From Ligustrum vulgare (Eukaryota; Streptophyta; Magnoliopsida; Lamiales; Oleaceae), in NCBI GenBank assembly GCA_963555705.1, contig OY743184.1:32064614-32128613 (forward strand): a stretch of DNA of 64,000 nucleotides, given 5' to 3'. This document shows, piece after piece, positions 45,105 through 58,329 of the stretch. The notes below the pieces were generated by a model, which searched no databases, had not been told where the DNA came from, and was given only the letters and a program-made list of their open reading frames with translations. Position numbers and translations under genes: made by a program. Numbering within the stretch: the stretch's first letter is position 1; each line of letters starts with the position of its first letter.

Positions 45105-45336
45105 TGTTGTGAAACTATCAAAATCCTAACAACTAAGAAAAGAGAAATGGAGAGAGCTTAGAGAGAAGGAGGAGAATTCTTTCTTGATCAAGAATTGGTG
45201 CACTTCATTACAATGAATATAGGCCTATTTATAGGAAAATATAGGAGTTAAATATAAGTCATTAATACATTAAATATAGTAAATATTATGTAATATTGGA
45301 TGTGATGTAATGAAATTAGGTAATGATTTCATAACA
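45105..45336 (-). repeat. 5' LTR of element 2
   Basis: 232 bp. A TATA-like CCTATTTATAGG lies near 45222-45233, at the point where LTR transcription could start. The CTCAC duplication follows directly. Confidence 0.9.
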
Positions 45337-45341
45337 CTCAC

Positions 45342-46266
45342 TTCATACACAACTTAAAATCTATTTTATTAAATAGAGGGCTAAAGCAATCATCAAATTA
45401 CAAGATCGGAAAAAATGACAATGCCTTCTTCTGGTTTCTCTTATCTATCAAGATTTTTATTTAGCTCCAAAAATGTCTTTTTTAACATCGAAGAGCTCTT
45501 AACAATATTTATATTATAAAAAAAGAGGACGAAAGAAACATAATTTTTCCTTATTTGATTGAACCAAATAAAAAAATGAGTTACTGAATCAAACAAAAAA
45601 TAATAATTTAAAAATAAAAAAGTATCCATCGTAGTATTTTTTTAACTCCTTTGAAATGAAGGGTAGCAATTTCATCATTTATCGATCTGGGTCTGATAGA
45701 TTTCGTTTTGTTTTTCTCATTCTTCTGTGAAAGGTAATGTTCAATTTTGTTGTAAAGTTGTATGTTATGTAGAAAAGATAATACGCGTACAAGTTGATGA
45801 GCTATTGATATCAATCAAAACATCAAATTAATTACAGCAACACATGTGAACTAGAACGAGTAAAGCCAAAACTTTTAGTGGAGTAGGATACGGTTTTAAA
45901 CTTATTGCGGAAAATATATATTATCAAATCTAATACATATGGCGTGCAGCAGTTTCCTGACATTTGGATAAAAACAATGAAAGCCCGGTCAGCAACATTT
46001 ACCTTAAGAGCCTTCTTGGTAATGTGAAAAATTTTGATTTTTGTAGATTTTTTTTGTTTTTTCTAAGAAGTGTGGTTTAAAAAAGTTTTAAAAGTCAAAA
46101 ATTATAGGCATGACTAAAAATGAATTGTTGAAATTGAATTTGAAAATTTAAGGTGAAATTTTTCCTGTTTGTTAACAAACGGGCTTTAAGTCTGTATAAA
46201 AACAAAAAAGACTGATTACATTGTAACCCATTATTCAATGCTCATTTCTATCAGCAAATCTTTACA

Positions 46267-46325
<59 letters not shown>

Positions 46326-46437
46326 AATGCACTTAAGTAAAGATATTATACGGCATGCTTGGGAAATATGCCTTAAATATTCAGCTTTTATGACGTCCTA
46401 AAAATGCATTTAGTAGATACTTAAATTATAAATGAAA
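45342..46437. other. Intergenic with (AT)n
   Basis: AT-rich. The left edge continues the RPA-like fragment for a few codons. (AT)n lies at about 46272-46321. The small ORFs show no motif. Confidence 0.4.
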
Positions 46438-46978
46438 CTAGTGAATCATCCCGTGCGATGCACGGAAAGAAACTTCTAAATAAAAATAATCATATTCGAA
46501 ATTAAATAAATTCTTAAATAAAATAAATAACATTTACAAATAAGAGATAAGTTAATCATTTATTAGTTTCATGTATAAATATCAACCTTTTAGGGAGAAG
46601 TCATACATGCGAAAATGATTGTGTCTGACTCTTATTGATAGTCATGGCATATGACACTATAAATGAATTTTTTTTTAATCTAATAAGTATCCTAAAATTC
46701 GAATAGCTCAACGATATCCTTAGAATAAAGAACTTGTATCCTGCATTACTGTCAGATAGAATTTGATCTTATAGAATATGATCTTCAAGTTTTGTAACGA
46801 TTATTCACCATCTCTTCGAATCAAAAATTCGCCTTGCAAAATTAACACTTAAATGTAGGATCTCCAGTATCCATGTACTCTGAACATTCAAACAATAGAT
46901 GAAAAAGTTAATAATAGAGACCATGCATATAAAAGATAAAATTCAATATTTTGACCATTGACAATGAAAAACAACATG

Positions 46979-46980
<2 letters not shown>

Positions 46981-47059
<79 letters not shown>

Positions 47060-47060
47060 T
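46981..47060. repeat. (TAA)n microsatellite
   Basis: About 26 TAA units inside the Helitron. The minus-strand poly-Leu ORF over it is an artefact. Confidence 0.97.
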
Positions 47061-47831
47061 TGCGAGGTTGACAAAGATATTGCATCAAATTTATGATATT
47101 TTAGGTTTTCAATATTTATACAACGTAATTATTTTCTGATTGAAATTATAGTTTAATATTGATCATCTCAATTTTTAGTTAATTAGTAAATTGGGAGACA
47201 ATTTATATATTATTGTGAAAAAATATCATAAAATTTGAATTAAAATATAGCAAAGAATATCTTGGTATGGTTAATTACTTTTTGAAAATTTAAAATTAAC
47301 AGTTAGGACAAAAACCATTAATAACTATATCATTTCAAACAATATTGATAAATTTGTTAACCGTTAATGTTAAAAATGTGATATGAGATTTTTTGGAATA
47401 AAAAATTAATTAAGAATTAAATGTAATTGTCATCGAAATAATTTTGATAAATAATGCAACATAGGAAAGAACTTTAATATGTATATGTAATAAATAACTT
47501 AAAAATAGGATTTAGTTATAAAAATTTCAATACAACGTGATTTATAAAAATACGAATGTGTATAAATTTTAGATATAATTTTAATTGAGAATTTGACATT
47601 GGATCTGTATGACTGAACCAAATATTTATCCATAAAATTAAGACCAATAAAATATCACAATTATTATAAGAAATTAATTATGTATTAAATGTAATTATCT
47701 ATAAAAAATATTTAATAATTTAATAATATGCTATAAAAAAGAGCTTCAATATTTAGATGTACTAAATAACTAAAAATAAGATTATTTATTAAAAAAAAAA
47801 TTATATGTATGATGTGATTTATAATTTAGTA

Positions 47832-47991
47832 CTCCCTCCGTACCATAAAGATAGTCCTCTACTCATTTTCACACAGATTAAGGACAAAATGAAATATAAA
47901 ATATTAATTTCACTCTTAAAAAATAAAGTAGAATATTTTTTTGAGATGGACAAAAAAGAAATAGTGGACTATCTTTGTAGGACATAGAGAG
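47832..47991. mobile_element. Stowaway MITE (Tc1/Mariner type)
   Basis: 160 bp. The ends are CTCCCTCCGTACC...AAAGATAGTC on the left and GACTATCTTT...ACATAGAGAG on the right, flanked by TA (47830-47831 and 47992-47993). CTCCCTC ends with TA duplications are the Stowaway signature. Confidence 0.88.
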
Positions 47992-49299
47992 TATTATCTT
48001 GTAATAAAATTTCAACATAATTTTTAACTGAAAATTTTATTTGGATTTGTATAAATGAACACAAATATTTATTTGTAAGATTGAAAAAGTTAGAAGAACT
48101 CATTTTTTTTATGAAAAGAGAGGTTTTGACACAAAAAAAATCAAATATAAATAAGTAAAACCAAACAAATTATCGTTCTTATATCATAAAAAATAAAAAA
48201 CAACTTCTCGGTAAAAGCAAATTTAAAAAAAAAAATAATTCTAGTTTCTTATTTTTATTATTTTTTATACAATGTAATATACAATTTCATCAATTATATA
48301 TACTGACCCATGAATAATATATTTTTTCTTCACTCAACAGCCGAAATAATTAACATGTCTATCAAACCCAAAACTATTCTAAATAGCCCAACATTAGTTA
48401 ACACATTGCAACCCAAACAGAGAAATCTAGAACATAATATAAATAGACTATTAACAAATCCTCTTATTAGTCTAAAATAATTTTGCATTCTATATTGTTT
48501 TCGAAGCTTTCTCTACAATATTATTGTTTTAATATTTTTTCTTTTTTGTTAGAAATCCAAATCTATGTTCAACGACTCAAAATATCACAGGTCTTGAAGA
48601 AAAGAGTAGTGTCAATCATTTTTACTTTTTCAAAAAATAATTTAGTATTTTTTATTTTCAACTGGTTTGTAATATTAATAACTAATAAGCATTATCACCG
48701 CACCAGAAATTTTGAATCATAAAACGTGATAAATAGAAGGTGGAGTGGAGCGATCATGTTAAACAGTATACATTTTTTCAAAGAAATAACCCTTTAATTG
48801 AATCTTTTATTATTGTGTATATCTTTATAATAATTATATATAACAGAAATGAAAGAGATTGTATATAGGGAAATGGAAAAAAAAAAAAGATATAGAAAAC
48901 AAAAATGATTCAACAGATTTTGAAAAAGAGAAAAAAATGAAACAAATTCTGAAAAAGCGAAAAAGGAAAAAAAAGGAAAATAACTGGATTTCCAGTGTAA
49001 TTAGGCGGCGGGAAATAGAAGTCATATAAACACAACAAATATTGAAGACTATAAGTAGACGTCAGCGATTTTGAAAATAATAAATAAATATTGAAGGTCC
49101 AAATATTTTTGAAGTAGGTTTTGAAGTTGATTATTGGATAAGGGATATAAGTAGTGTGAACATGATAAATATTGAAATCTCCAAAAATTGGAAAAATAAA
49201 TAAATAAAATCTGCACATAATACAAGAGTTTTGGAGGGAAATAGGGAAGTTGACTGAGGTTGACTCAGTTACTTTTATATATTATTATATAGATATAGA

Positions 49300-52131
49300 T
49301 ATTGCAATGCATATTTTAGTCATGATGTTGTAGAAAGATTTTATTTATGGCGTGCCTTATATATACATTAAATGAATGTCGTAAAAAGCTATGTTGTAGT
49401 AAATTAACAAATTTACACTAAATTAATAGATATTCTTTCAATTAACAATAACTCGTCAAGTATAAAAACCTGAATAAACGTGTAAAACACATTTATTATT
49501 TTTCCTAATGTATTTCAATTAATTCACCTAGTACATCCAACAACCAATTGATCAAATAAGTAATAACTACTTTCTTGAAGAAGAAAAGAAGAAGCGCAAA
49601 TTGCAGTTTATTGGTTTTATGAATAGAGAATTTTTGTATGATTGTACTTTACAAGAAATATTATGTTGTTAAATGTATGTTAAATATTGGAAATTCCATG
49701 TGTACGTGATAACCTTAATTCGGCTATAGTGTGGTCCATCTGTTACACGGTAGCAGATGTTTTTTTGTATTTTAGGCAATGTATTTTGGTCTTTTAATTT
49801 TATTCGGCCGTTGCTTGTCAAAGTATAAAGTTGGAAGGTGATGATTAATTTCTATGAAGAAGGCTTTGTAATGCTATGCTGCGCTGCCAAAATAAAATGT
49901 CAAACAATAAAAAAATATTACATGTGAGATTTTAGTAATGCAAACTGGTTGACAATGTAGTGACATTTTTCTTAAAATGACATCTAGGCAATTTGAATAA
50001 AGTTGATGAGGAATGTTAGAATTATTATAAATGGACTACAAATTATCATCAGTTTTGTCTATTTAATGACTTAAATATTTGTAAATGAGTAATTCTAGAT
50101 ACATTCCTTGGAGAAATTTTTAAGTGACATTATGATATGTCACACATTTATTGAATAGTTAAAATAACTTTCCCACAATTTACTTTTTCACCACCTAATA
50201 AATATGCTTTACGTCACTTAAAAACGTCCCCAAAAAATGTATCCTTAGAATTATTGTTTATAAAATAAAATCATGTAAAAAGAAGTGTGTATTCAAATGG
50301 ACTAGAGAATTCTAGTCAACTTTGCATAGTTACAGCCCGTTTGGTCCCGATATTTTTTCTACATTTTCCCTTAATTTATTTTCAGCCATATTTTTATGGA
50401 ATCCGTCATTTTTAACATTTTTTTTCAATCATATATTCTTCAAAAAATATCAAAATTCTTCCAAAACTATCATTATCAAACAGGCTTTAGTGTGATATAT
50501 TAATGTAAAAATATCTAGAAAGACAGATTATTTAAGAAATTCTTAGTTCCACGTAGAACAAAAATAAATAAAAAAATGGGTACATTATATACCAATGGTC
50601 ATTGTAGTGTGTAATTACGTCAACAGTCACTAAAATTAATTTTCACTTGACGATAATCATAGCCGGACCTACCTAGAATTATTATAAATGGACTTAAAGT
50701 TATCATCAGTTTTGTCTATTTAACGACTTAAATATTTGTAAAAGAGTAATTCCATAGACATTCATTGGAGAAATTTTTAATTAACATTATGATATGTCAC
50801 ACATTCATTGGGTAGTTAAAATAACTATACCACAAATTACTTTTTCACCACTCAATGAATGTCCGTTATTTTATAATATCACTTAAAAATGTCTCCAAAA
50901 AATGTATCCTTAGAATTATTATTTACAAAATAAAATCATGTAAAAAGAAGTTTGTATTCAAATGGACTAGAGAATTCAAGTCAACTTTGCATAGTCAGCC
51001 CGTTTGGTCCCGATATTTTTTCTACATTTTCCCTAATTCATTTTCAGTTATATTTTTATGGGATCATATATTTTTAACACTTTTTTTCAATCAAATATTC
51101 TCCAAAAAAAATCAAAATTCTTCCAAAACTATCATTATCAAACAAGCTTTAAATGGGAATTTCTAATGTCTGAAATTCGTGAAGAAAAGAAGGGAGTGAG
51201 AGTCTAACATCAAACTCATTTTTTCTTTTTTCACATTTTTCTAGGAAATAATTTAACCGTTTGGTAATCGTCTTTTTTTTATTTATAAATCAATTTATAA
51301 ATCATACAATTTTTTAAATTAGTTTTTAACCACACATTTTTCTCTCTCCAATTTTCAACAACTACTTTTTACCTCAAAATCATAAATAAATCAGTTTATA
51401 AACCAAACAGTGTTACCAAACGGAGGCGATACTCATAACATTTTTTTTTACTTTTAACCGTACATTCTCAAAATGACGTAATTTTTCAAAAAATCTATTT
51501 TCAAAAAATCAACATCATACAAGACTCTTAATGTACCAATAATGTTTGTACAACTTTGTTTGATTTCAATCATTCGAAATTAAGTAACACTATTTGGAAT
51601 AATTGGTGTTAAGCTTCAGTCTAACTGATAATTAAATGACATTGAATGAATTTTCATAATTTAAAATAAGGCCACATGATTCATATAATTGAACGTATCA
51701 AGTGTGAATGGCTAACTAGTGCTCTAACACTACTAGCGTTGATGTCATTATTCTTCCAAATTTGTTCAAAAATAGATAATTTGATAATACTTTTGAATTG
51801 AGTGTGATACTAGCGTTGATATCATTATTCTTCCAAATTTGTTTAAAAATAGATAATTTGTTAATACTTTTGAATTTAGTGTGATACATTAATGTAAAAA
51901 TATCTAGAAAGACAGATTATTTCAGAAATTCTTAGTTCCACGTCGAACAAAAAAAAATAAAAAAAATGGGTACATTATATACCAATGGTCATTGTAGTAT
52001 GTAATTACGTCAACGGTCACTAAAATTAATTTTCGCTTGACGATAATAGTCACTAAAATTTTAACTATAACTTTTACAGTTAATTGATTAAAAAAAGTTA
52101 ACATTAAAACCTACGTCAAAGGACATCGATA
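49300..52131. other. AT-rich spacer with segmental duplication
   Basis: No gene is recognised. A block at about 50010-50490 recurs at 50675-51150 (ATTATAAATGGACT, GACATTATGATATGTCACACATT, AGCCCGTTTGGTCCCGATAT). A neighbouring block at 50495-50650 recurs at 51880-52040 (AAATATCTAGAAAGACAGATT). TTTTCTACA.. segments with AGCCCGTTTGGT / ATCAAACAGGCT ends at 50334-50488 look like a small MITE carried along. Confidence 0.6.
51257..51423. mobile_element. MITE with CCGTTTGGTAA ends
   Basis: 167 bp between CCGTTTGGTAA and TTACCAAACGG (perfect 11-bp inverted ends). The interior is the family seen at 33.7-35.4 kb. The target duplication is not clear. Confidence 0.65.
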
Positions 52132-53103
52132 TCTATACTATATATAAAGGGAGAATAGTGAATTAGTGTGAATGTAAAGTGGATTAATGTGAATGCAAAA
52201 TCTGAATAGATGTGAATGTATTTATTATCTTATATATTTATAATACTAAACTTGGTTAATATTTTTTTCATAATTTTTAATTTTAATAATTGTGCAAATA
52301 TTATATGATATAATAATTTCTTGATCTTCAATGTTGTTTAATTTTCGTATATTTAATGAGTTAAGATTAAACACGTATTTATAATTTATTGTGATTTTTG
52401 AACGAAAATTGAGAAAAAAGCTAATATGTGAGGCAAATGCAGAAATTGTAATAAATATATTTATATCTTGAATAAACACGAATATTTGTACTCATAATAT
52501 TACATCTAACATGATATATCTATACTATATATAAATGGAGAATAGTGAATTAGTGTGAATGCAAAATCTAAATAGATGTGAATGCAAAATCTAAATAGAT
52601 GTGAATGTATTTATTGTCTTATATATTTATAATACTAAACAATGGTTAATATTTTTTTCATAATTTTTAATTTTAATAATTGTGCAAATATTATATTATA
52701 TAATAATTTCTTGATCTTCAATGTTGTTCAATTTTCGTATATTTGATGAGTTAAGATTAAACACATATTTATAATTTATTGTGATTTTTGAACGAAAATT
52801 GAGAAAAAAGTTAAATATGTGAAGTAAATGCAGAAATTATAATAAATATATTTATATCTTGAACAAGCACCAATATCTGTACTTATAATATTACATCTAA
52901 CATGATATAAAAGTAAAAAACTCCAGAATTTACATTTATCATTCAATGAAATTTTCGATAATTTGAATTATTTATATTGTTTTTAAATTTAATAATCTAT
53001 ATCTATACTTACTATATATAAAGGGAGAATAGTGAATGCAAAGTAGATTAGTGTGAATGCAAAATCTGAATAGATGTGAATGCATTTATTACCTTATATT
53101 TTA
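52132..53103 (+). mobile_element. Three nested small Helitron 5' ends
   Basis: TCTATACTATATATAAA starts at 52132 and 52519, and TCTATATCTATACTTACTAT at 52996, each after an A and followed by GGGAGAATAGTGAAT-type leaders. The first copy breaks off at the start of the second, and the second at the start of the third (in a TTTAATAA context whose continuation is seen in the homologous copy near 60115). This is serial insertion of one Helitron family into itself. Confidence 0.7.
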
Positions 53104-53194
53104 TCTTAATCTTAATCTTAATTCTTAATCTTAATCTTAATCTTGTCTTAATCTTAATCTTAATATCTTACTTAATATTAAAGGAAGAGAATTT

Positions 53195-54340
53195 CCCTCC
53201 AATTTGACACAACTTTTTGTGATTTTTTTATACAATATTATATATTATATATTTCATTTATTTTCACACTCAACTTTTATTACTTTCACACTTCAAAGAT
53301 CAAAACTCAACTTTTATTGTGTTCACACTGCTACTTCCTCTTAAATATTTTTATGGAGATTTTTTTTTTTACTTATTTATATTTAATTATTTGTGTTTAA
53401 ACCTCTCTTTTCATAATTTTTTTTTTATCTTTTAATGTTTTGAATTTTGCAAATAAGTATTTGTATGCAGTCATACAAATTCAATGCAAAATTTTCAGTT
53501 CAAAATTATATCGAAATTGTATCACGAATCTAATACTAAATAAATCTTATTGTATAAAACTTTTTATAAATAATCTTATTTTTTTAGTTATTTAATACAT
53601 CTAAAAATTTGAGCTCCTTTGTATTGCGTTCTATTAACTTAATTAGTATTTTTATAGAAAGTTACATTTAATACGTAAATAATTTTTTTCAATAATTGTG
53701 ATATTTTATTGGTATCAATCTTATGGATGAATAATTTCGTTTTGTCATACAAATCTAATATCGACTCATCTCGCCAATTTGACACAACTTTTTATGATTT
53801 TTTTTATACAATATTGTATATTTCATTTATTCTCACACTTAACTTTTATTGCTTTCACACTCCAAAGACAAAAACTCAACTTTTATTGTGTTTACACTGC
53901 TACTTCCACTTAAATATTTTTATGGAGATTTTTTTTTTTACTTATTTATATTTGATTATTTGTATTTAAACCTCTCTTTTTATAATTTTTTTTTATCTTT
54001 TAATGTTTTGAATTTTGCAAATAAGTATTTGTGTGCAGTCATACAAATTCAATGCAAAATTTTCAGTTCAAAATTATATCGAAATTGTATCACGACTCTA
54101 ATACAAAATAAATCTTATTGTATAAAACTTTTTATAAATAATCTTATTTTTTTAGTTATTTAGTACATCTAAAAATTTGACCTCCTTTATATTGCATTCT
54201 ATTAACTTAATTAGTATTTTAATAGAAAGTTACATTTAATACGTAAATAATTTTTTTTTCAATAATTGTGATATTTTATTGGTATCAATCTTATGGATGA
54301 ATAATTTCGTTCTGTCATACAAATCTAATATCTAATTTCA
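53195..54340 (+). repeat. Tandem duplication of about 577 bp
   Basis: CAATTTGACACAACTTTTT...TTATGGATGAATAATTTCGTT occurs at about 53197-53770 and again at 53774-54340 with few differences. It lies in the non-coding front part of the Helitron. Confidence 0.85.
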
Positions 54341-54712
54341 TTTATATTTATATCGAATATTTAATCAATTTGTATTAAATTTTGTTTTAAATAATCATAC
54401 TTTTAATTCAATATTTATGATTGTTAAATTTTTACAACAATAAGTAAATTGTCTCCCAATTTACTTCACTGATAATTGAGATGGTCAATATTATATTATA
54501 ATTTTCATCAAAAAACAATTACGTTGTATAAAAATTACAAAAACTTATAATACCATGAATTTTATGCATCTTTGTCAATCACAATTTTAGTTTTTTTCTT
54601 TTTTTATGATTATCGAATTCGTTTTTTATACGTGTTGTTTTTCATTGTCAATGGTCAAAATAATAAATCTTATCTTTTATAGCATGATCTATATTATTAA
54701 CTTTTTCATCTA

Positions 54713-54895
54713 TTGTTTGATTGTTCAGAGTACATGGATATTGGAGATCCTACATTTAAATATTTATTTTGCAAAGCAAATTTTTTGTGCGAGGAGAGAG
54801 TGAATAAGCATTATAAAACATGTCGTAATTCGAAGTTCTCATTTTGTTGTGGGGTGAACACGATTTTTAATAATATTTCAAACCAAACCATTTAA
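54713..54895 (+). pseudogene. Helitron protein N-terminal zinc-binding fragment
   Basis: The frame reads YMDIGDPTFKYLFCKANFLC, then EERVNKHYKT and FSFCCGV. It resembles the start of plant Helitron helicases (DIGDPTF.C..C.A.FW..ER). The first Cys of the CxxC is replaced (KYLFC). Confidence 0.6.
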
Positions 54896-55539
54896 AACGG
54901 TTTGGAATTTTTTCAAGCCAAACTAAACCATTTCATTTTTTAAACAAAATAAAATAAAACTATTTTTTGCGATTTGATGCGGTTTGAAACCACGGATTTC
55001 CGTTGAATAAATTAGTATATTTCAAAGCGAGCTCAAACACACATATTCATCTATAATTTCGAGTTGAAACTAGCTCAAAAATAGTATTAAGTTTTTAATT
55101 GAGTGCTTTGTTGTGAATCAATCCATATTGACAAACAAACTAATTATATAGAAGTAAACTATCGTTAGCTCTTATATTAAAAATTTTATTTTAAGAAAAT
55201 ATCTTGGATGATGATAATGAATTGTAGGAGGAAAAATTATTTCCAAATGATTGTGGATTTGAACAAATTAATCTTTGTCTCCTCAATTTTGATTTGTTGA
55301 CAATAAAAAGTATATTGCTTTTTTTTTTTTTAAAAAAATTGAACATTTGTTTTTATTTTTATTTTTTAAAATTTGGCGGGTTGGCTGTTTGAAATCACGA
55401 TTTTGACAATTGAAACCTAAACCAAATTGTTTAAGGTGGTTTGGAATTTTTACAAACCAAACCATTTGTTGCAGTTTAATTCGATTTTGCGGTTTATTTG
55501 TTCATCCCTACTTTGTTGTATACAAGAGAAAGTGAATAT

Positions 55540-56665
55540 TTCTCTTATGGAAAATTATCCTCTAATTTTGAAAGATTTGTTATATGACAGGGAGACAGGA
55601 TTAAAAATTCCATTGAGAACATTCGGGCATATAATATGATGTTTTCATTCACTTCTATGGGGGAATAGATAATGAGCTAAATGATGGTAGAGGGCCTCCT
55701 CTCTTCAAATTACACGATCAAAATTGCCATAAGATTGAGAGTTTATTGCCTGATGACGGTTCAGCTTTGCAATTTGCTCGCTTTACATTGTTGACAATGT
55801 GAATGAGGTTGAAAGCAGAAAAAGGGTCGTGAGGTACGTATTATGTATTTATTGCTTTTATATTTATATTATTTACAGATAATTTTGTTGCGATATTCTG
55901 AAATTTAATTTATGTCTTTTAATGTCCCCGGGTAGGAGTGAATCATGCGATTCTATGTTGCATGATTTAATAGTTTCTGATTCGAAGGATATGCTAGAAA
56001 AATACAACAAATTGTTAAGGCAATTTAGGTCGGTTTGAGAAAAGATGATTGAGGAAACACTTAAAATTTAAGACTTATACTTATTGGTTGGTGGGCGACC
56101 AATGATGGCCAATATGATTTTTCTATTGTCGATGAAATTGCCGAATTGATTGTCGGTGGATTTTGACACACTACCTAGACACATGGATATCACTATTGCG
56201 CCACGTGGTGGACCTTTGCAATAGATAAGTGAGGAAAAAAGTTCTTTCTGAGAAATATTGATCATACACAGGGATTGAGTAATGGAATAAGGTTGATAGT
56301 TACAAAACTTGGCGACCATGTTCTAGAAGGTTAAATTTTTTCTGGCATCAATGCAAGACACAAGTTCTTTATTCCAATGTTATCGTTGAACCCTTCTGAT
56401 TCTAGGATACTTGTTAGATTTCAAAGAAGACAATTTCTATTGATGGTGTCATATGCCATGACTATCAATAAGAGTCAGGGACAATCATTCTTGCATGTGG
56501 AACTTCTTTTTAAACGGCTGGTGCTTACACATGGATAAATTTATGTTGCGATTTCTAGGGTGACAAATCGTTCTAGATTAAAGATATTGATTTGTGATAA
56601 GAAAGGAAGAACAACAAAATCAACAAACAACGTTGTGTACAAAGAAATATTCCAGAATTTGTAGT
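55540..56665 (+). pseudogene. Helitron Rep/PIF1-like helicase remnants
   Basis: Blocks in changing frames: MMFSFTSM and NELNDGRGPPLFKLH near 55635-55720 (Helitron_like_N), MLEKYNKLLRQFR near 55990, VGGPNDGQYDF-type near 56090, GLSNGIRLIVTKLGDHVLEG near 56270-56330, FQRRQFLLMVSYAMTINKSQ (helicase motif V/VI region) near 56420-56475 and YVAISRVTNRSRLKILI near 56540. The order matches the plant Helitron RepHel protein. The Walker A region and Rep Tyr motifs were not found, so large parts are missing. Confidence 0.8.
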
Positions 56666-56803
56666 CATATAAAATCAATAAATGATGGTATTATCTCTTA
56701 TTTGCGAAATTTATTTATTTTATGAAAATGATTTATCTAATTTCATATTGAATTATCTTTATCCAAACGTTTCTTCCCGTGCATCGCACGGGTGATTAAT
56801 TAG

Positions 56804-58329
56804 TATATATAATAACAACAAAGTTGGCTAAATTTTTCCCTCCAAAACCAATAAGTATTTTACCTTTTTTCAGTTTTTTAAGAAAAAATAAATTTGATAT
56901 TTGTATTGGATAGATGCAGCCGCCATATGAATCAAGGAATGTGTGAATTGGAAAATTAAGTTTATTTAATGGCTATGGTATGAGTGTCTTTATTTACATT
57001 TTTCTTTTTTGTTTTCATTAAATTGGTAAATGTGTATGCACTTTAATTAAGGTTTAATTAATGGTATTACACAATGATATATTTTACAATTTTTTTTTTT
57101 AATTTGCAATAAAAGGGACGATTACTTCTTTGTATATATAAAAGAATAATTTAGATAATTTGGTTAAATTACTTATGATATAATGTTAATTTCTTGATCT
57201 CATATTGCAAAGTTATGATTGTGTATGCATGGGTCCATAAAAATATTGTTATTATACAAGGTATAATTTTTTTTTCTTTTTTCAAAAATGAGCACTTTAT
57301 TACAATTTCGTGTCAGTCAAAAAACATTATGGCAGTTTTAAGAATAAAATTAATTAGGTTATTTAGTTATAATAATAGATTTTAAATTTGAAATCTGTGT
57401 AATAATATGTGTTTTTTTTAATTTAATATTTTACAATTTTAATTTCATTACTAAAAATTAGTAATTATTCATTTGATTTTCTGTAATATAGGATAAATCG
57501 TCTATATGTAACACTGTGGATTGAGTATGAAGAAAAATGAATGAGTATTTAACAAATAATAATTCGAAACTGGTCATCGTTCTATTATTGCAAAGAAGTA
57601 CTTAACTTTTTTCCCATTAATTTTGATTGATATATTTTTGTTTTTATTTATTTTATTTATCATAATTAATTTTTTTTTTTAAATGAAGGTAAAGTACAAG
57701 TTTTAAACATGTTTCAAGAATATATTTAGTTTTAATGATAGATTTTAAATTTCAAATGTGTGTAATAATATGTTCTTTATAATTATTCGTGAGTACCATA
57801 TTTTCGTTTAGCAAATAAGGAGCACAGTCATATTAGAAACGTTCTATAAATTATTATTATTAGTATGATTTTAAAAAAAAAAATTTATTTCATTTCCTGT
57901 TTCAGTTTTAATATGTTATTTTACTTTTTTTTTTATAATCCTTGAATAGATGTCATAGAAGAAGTTGTCCACGGATGGGATTGATCTGAGGGTTGCAAAG
58001 CATATGGACATCATTTTTGAGCTGAACACAACATAATTAATATATGTTATTTTATTTTAAATATTCATAAAATTTTACAAATATTCATACAAATTTTATT
58101 TTATTTTTAATTATTCTTACAAATTTTACAAAATATAATTCTTACAAGTTTTGGTCAATTTAATATCAATTTAAATTTTTTAGGAATTGAAAGATTATTA
58201 TCCATCTAAAATCGAATTTTTGATTGGCTGGTTTCTTCAGTTTTTTAACTTTTTTTTTCTTATAATAAATAATATATTTAATATTTTCAATTTTTGTTGT
58301 CTCGTGTAACGCACGGATGCGAATACTAG
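56804..58329 (+). mobile_element. Helitron segment ending at 58329
   Basis: It begins directly after the previous Helitron end and finishes with an imperfect hairpin CTCGTGTAACGCACGG, GATGCGAATACTAG, then T. The front part includes TTTTTCCCTCC as in other Helitron leaders. A short stretch near 57960-58010 is less AT-rich but is not recognised. No transposition gene. Confidence 0.5.

Larger units (their letters stand above)
38928..45336 (-). mobile_element. LTR element 2: non-autonomous, carries LOG module
   Basis: A 6409-bp element flanked by CTCAC (38923-38927 and 45337-45341). LTRs of 232 bp start TGTTATGAAATC and end TTTCACAACA on the minus strand. The minus-strand sequence after the 5' LTR is CGTTATCAGCACGA, a primer-site type seen in some plant Copia elements. 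AAATGGGGAG precedes the 3' LTR. Near the 3' end lie several CCCTGTGGGACAAAACC repeats typical of certain Copia elements. No gag or pol is recognisable. The interior carries a broken copy of the LOG/virus-like module on the plus strand, antisense to the element. Confidence 0.9.
46438..49299 (-). mobile_element. Internally deleted Helitron, complete ends
   Basis: On the minus strand it starts TCTATATCTATATAATAATA after an A (49300). It ends with the hairpin CCGTGCATCGCACGG, then GATGATTCACTAG, followed by T. Near its 3' end are remnants of the helicase tail (VSYAMTINKSQTQS, about 46610-46640) and, directly before it, of the N-terminal zinc-binding part (YMDTGDPTFK, about 46850-46880). The Rep and most of the helicase have been deleted. 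A Stowaway MITE sits inside. The same sequence is present, fuller, on the plus strand at 54.4-56.8 kb. Confidence 0.85.
53166..56803 (+). mobile_element. Larger Helitron with RepHel remnants
   Basis: Likely start TCTTACTTAATATTAAAGG (after A, followed by GAATTTCCCTCC), although other TC starts lie in the TTAATC-rich stretch just before it. End: hairpin CCCGTGCATCGCACGGG (56776-56792), GTGATTAATTAG, then T; the usual CTAG is TTAG. Pieces of the Helitron replication protein lie inside in sense orientation. The coding part is broken by many stops. Confidence 0.7.

Noticed and set aside
46888..47088. Poly-Leu ORF
   Set aside because: Artefact of the (TAA)n microsatellite.
53103..53165. TTAATC hexamer repeats considered as telomere-like DNA
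   Set aside because: The unit is not the plant telomere repeat (TTTAGGG), is short and irregular, and abuts a Helitron 5' end.
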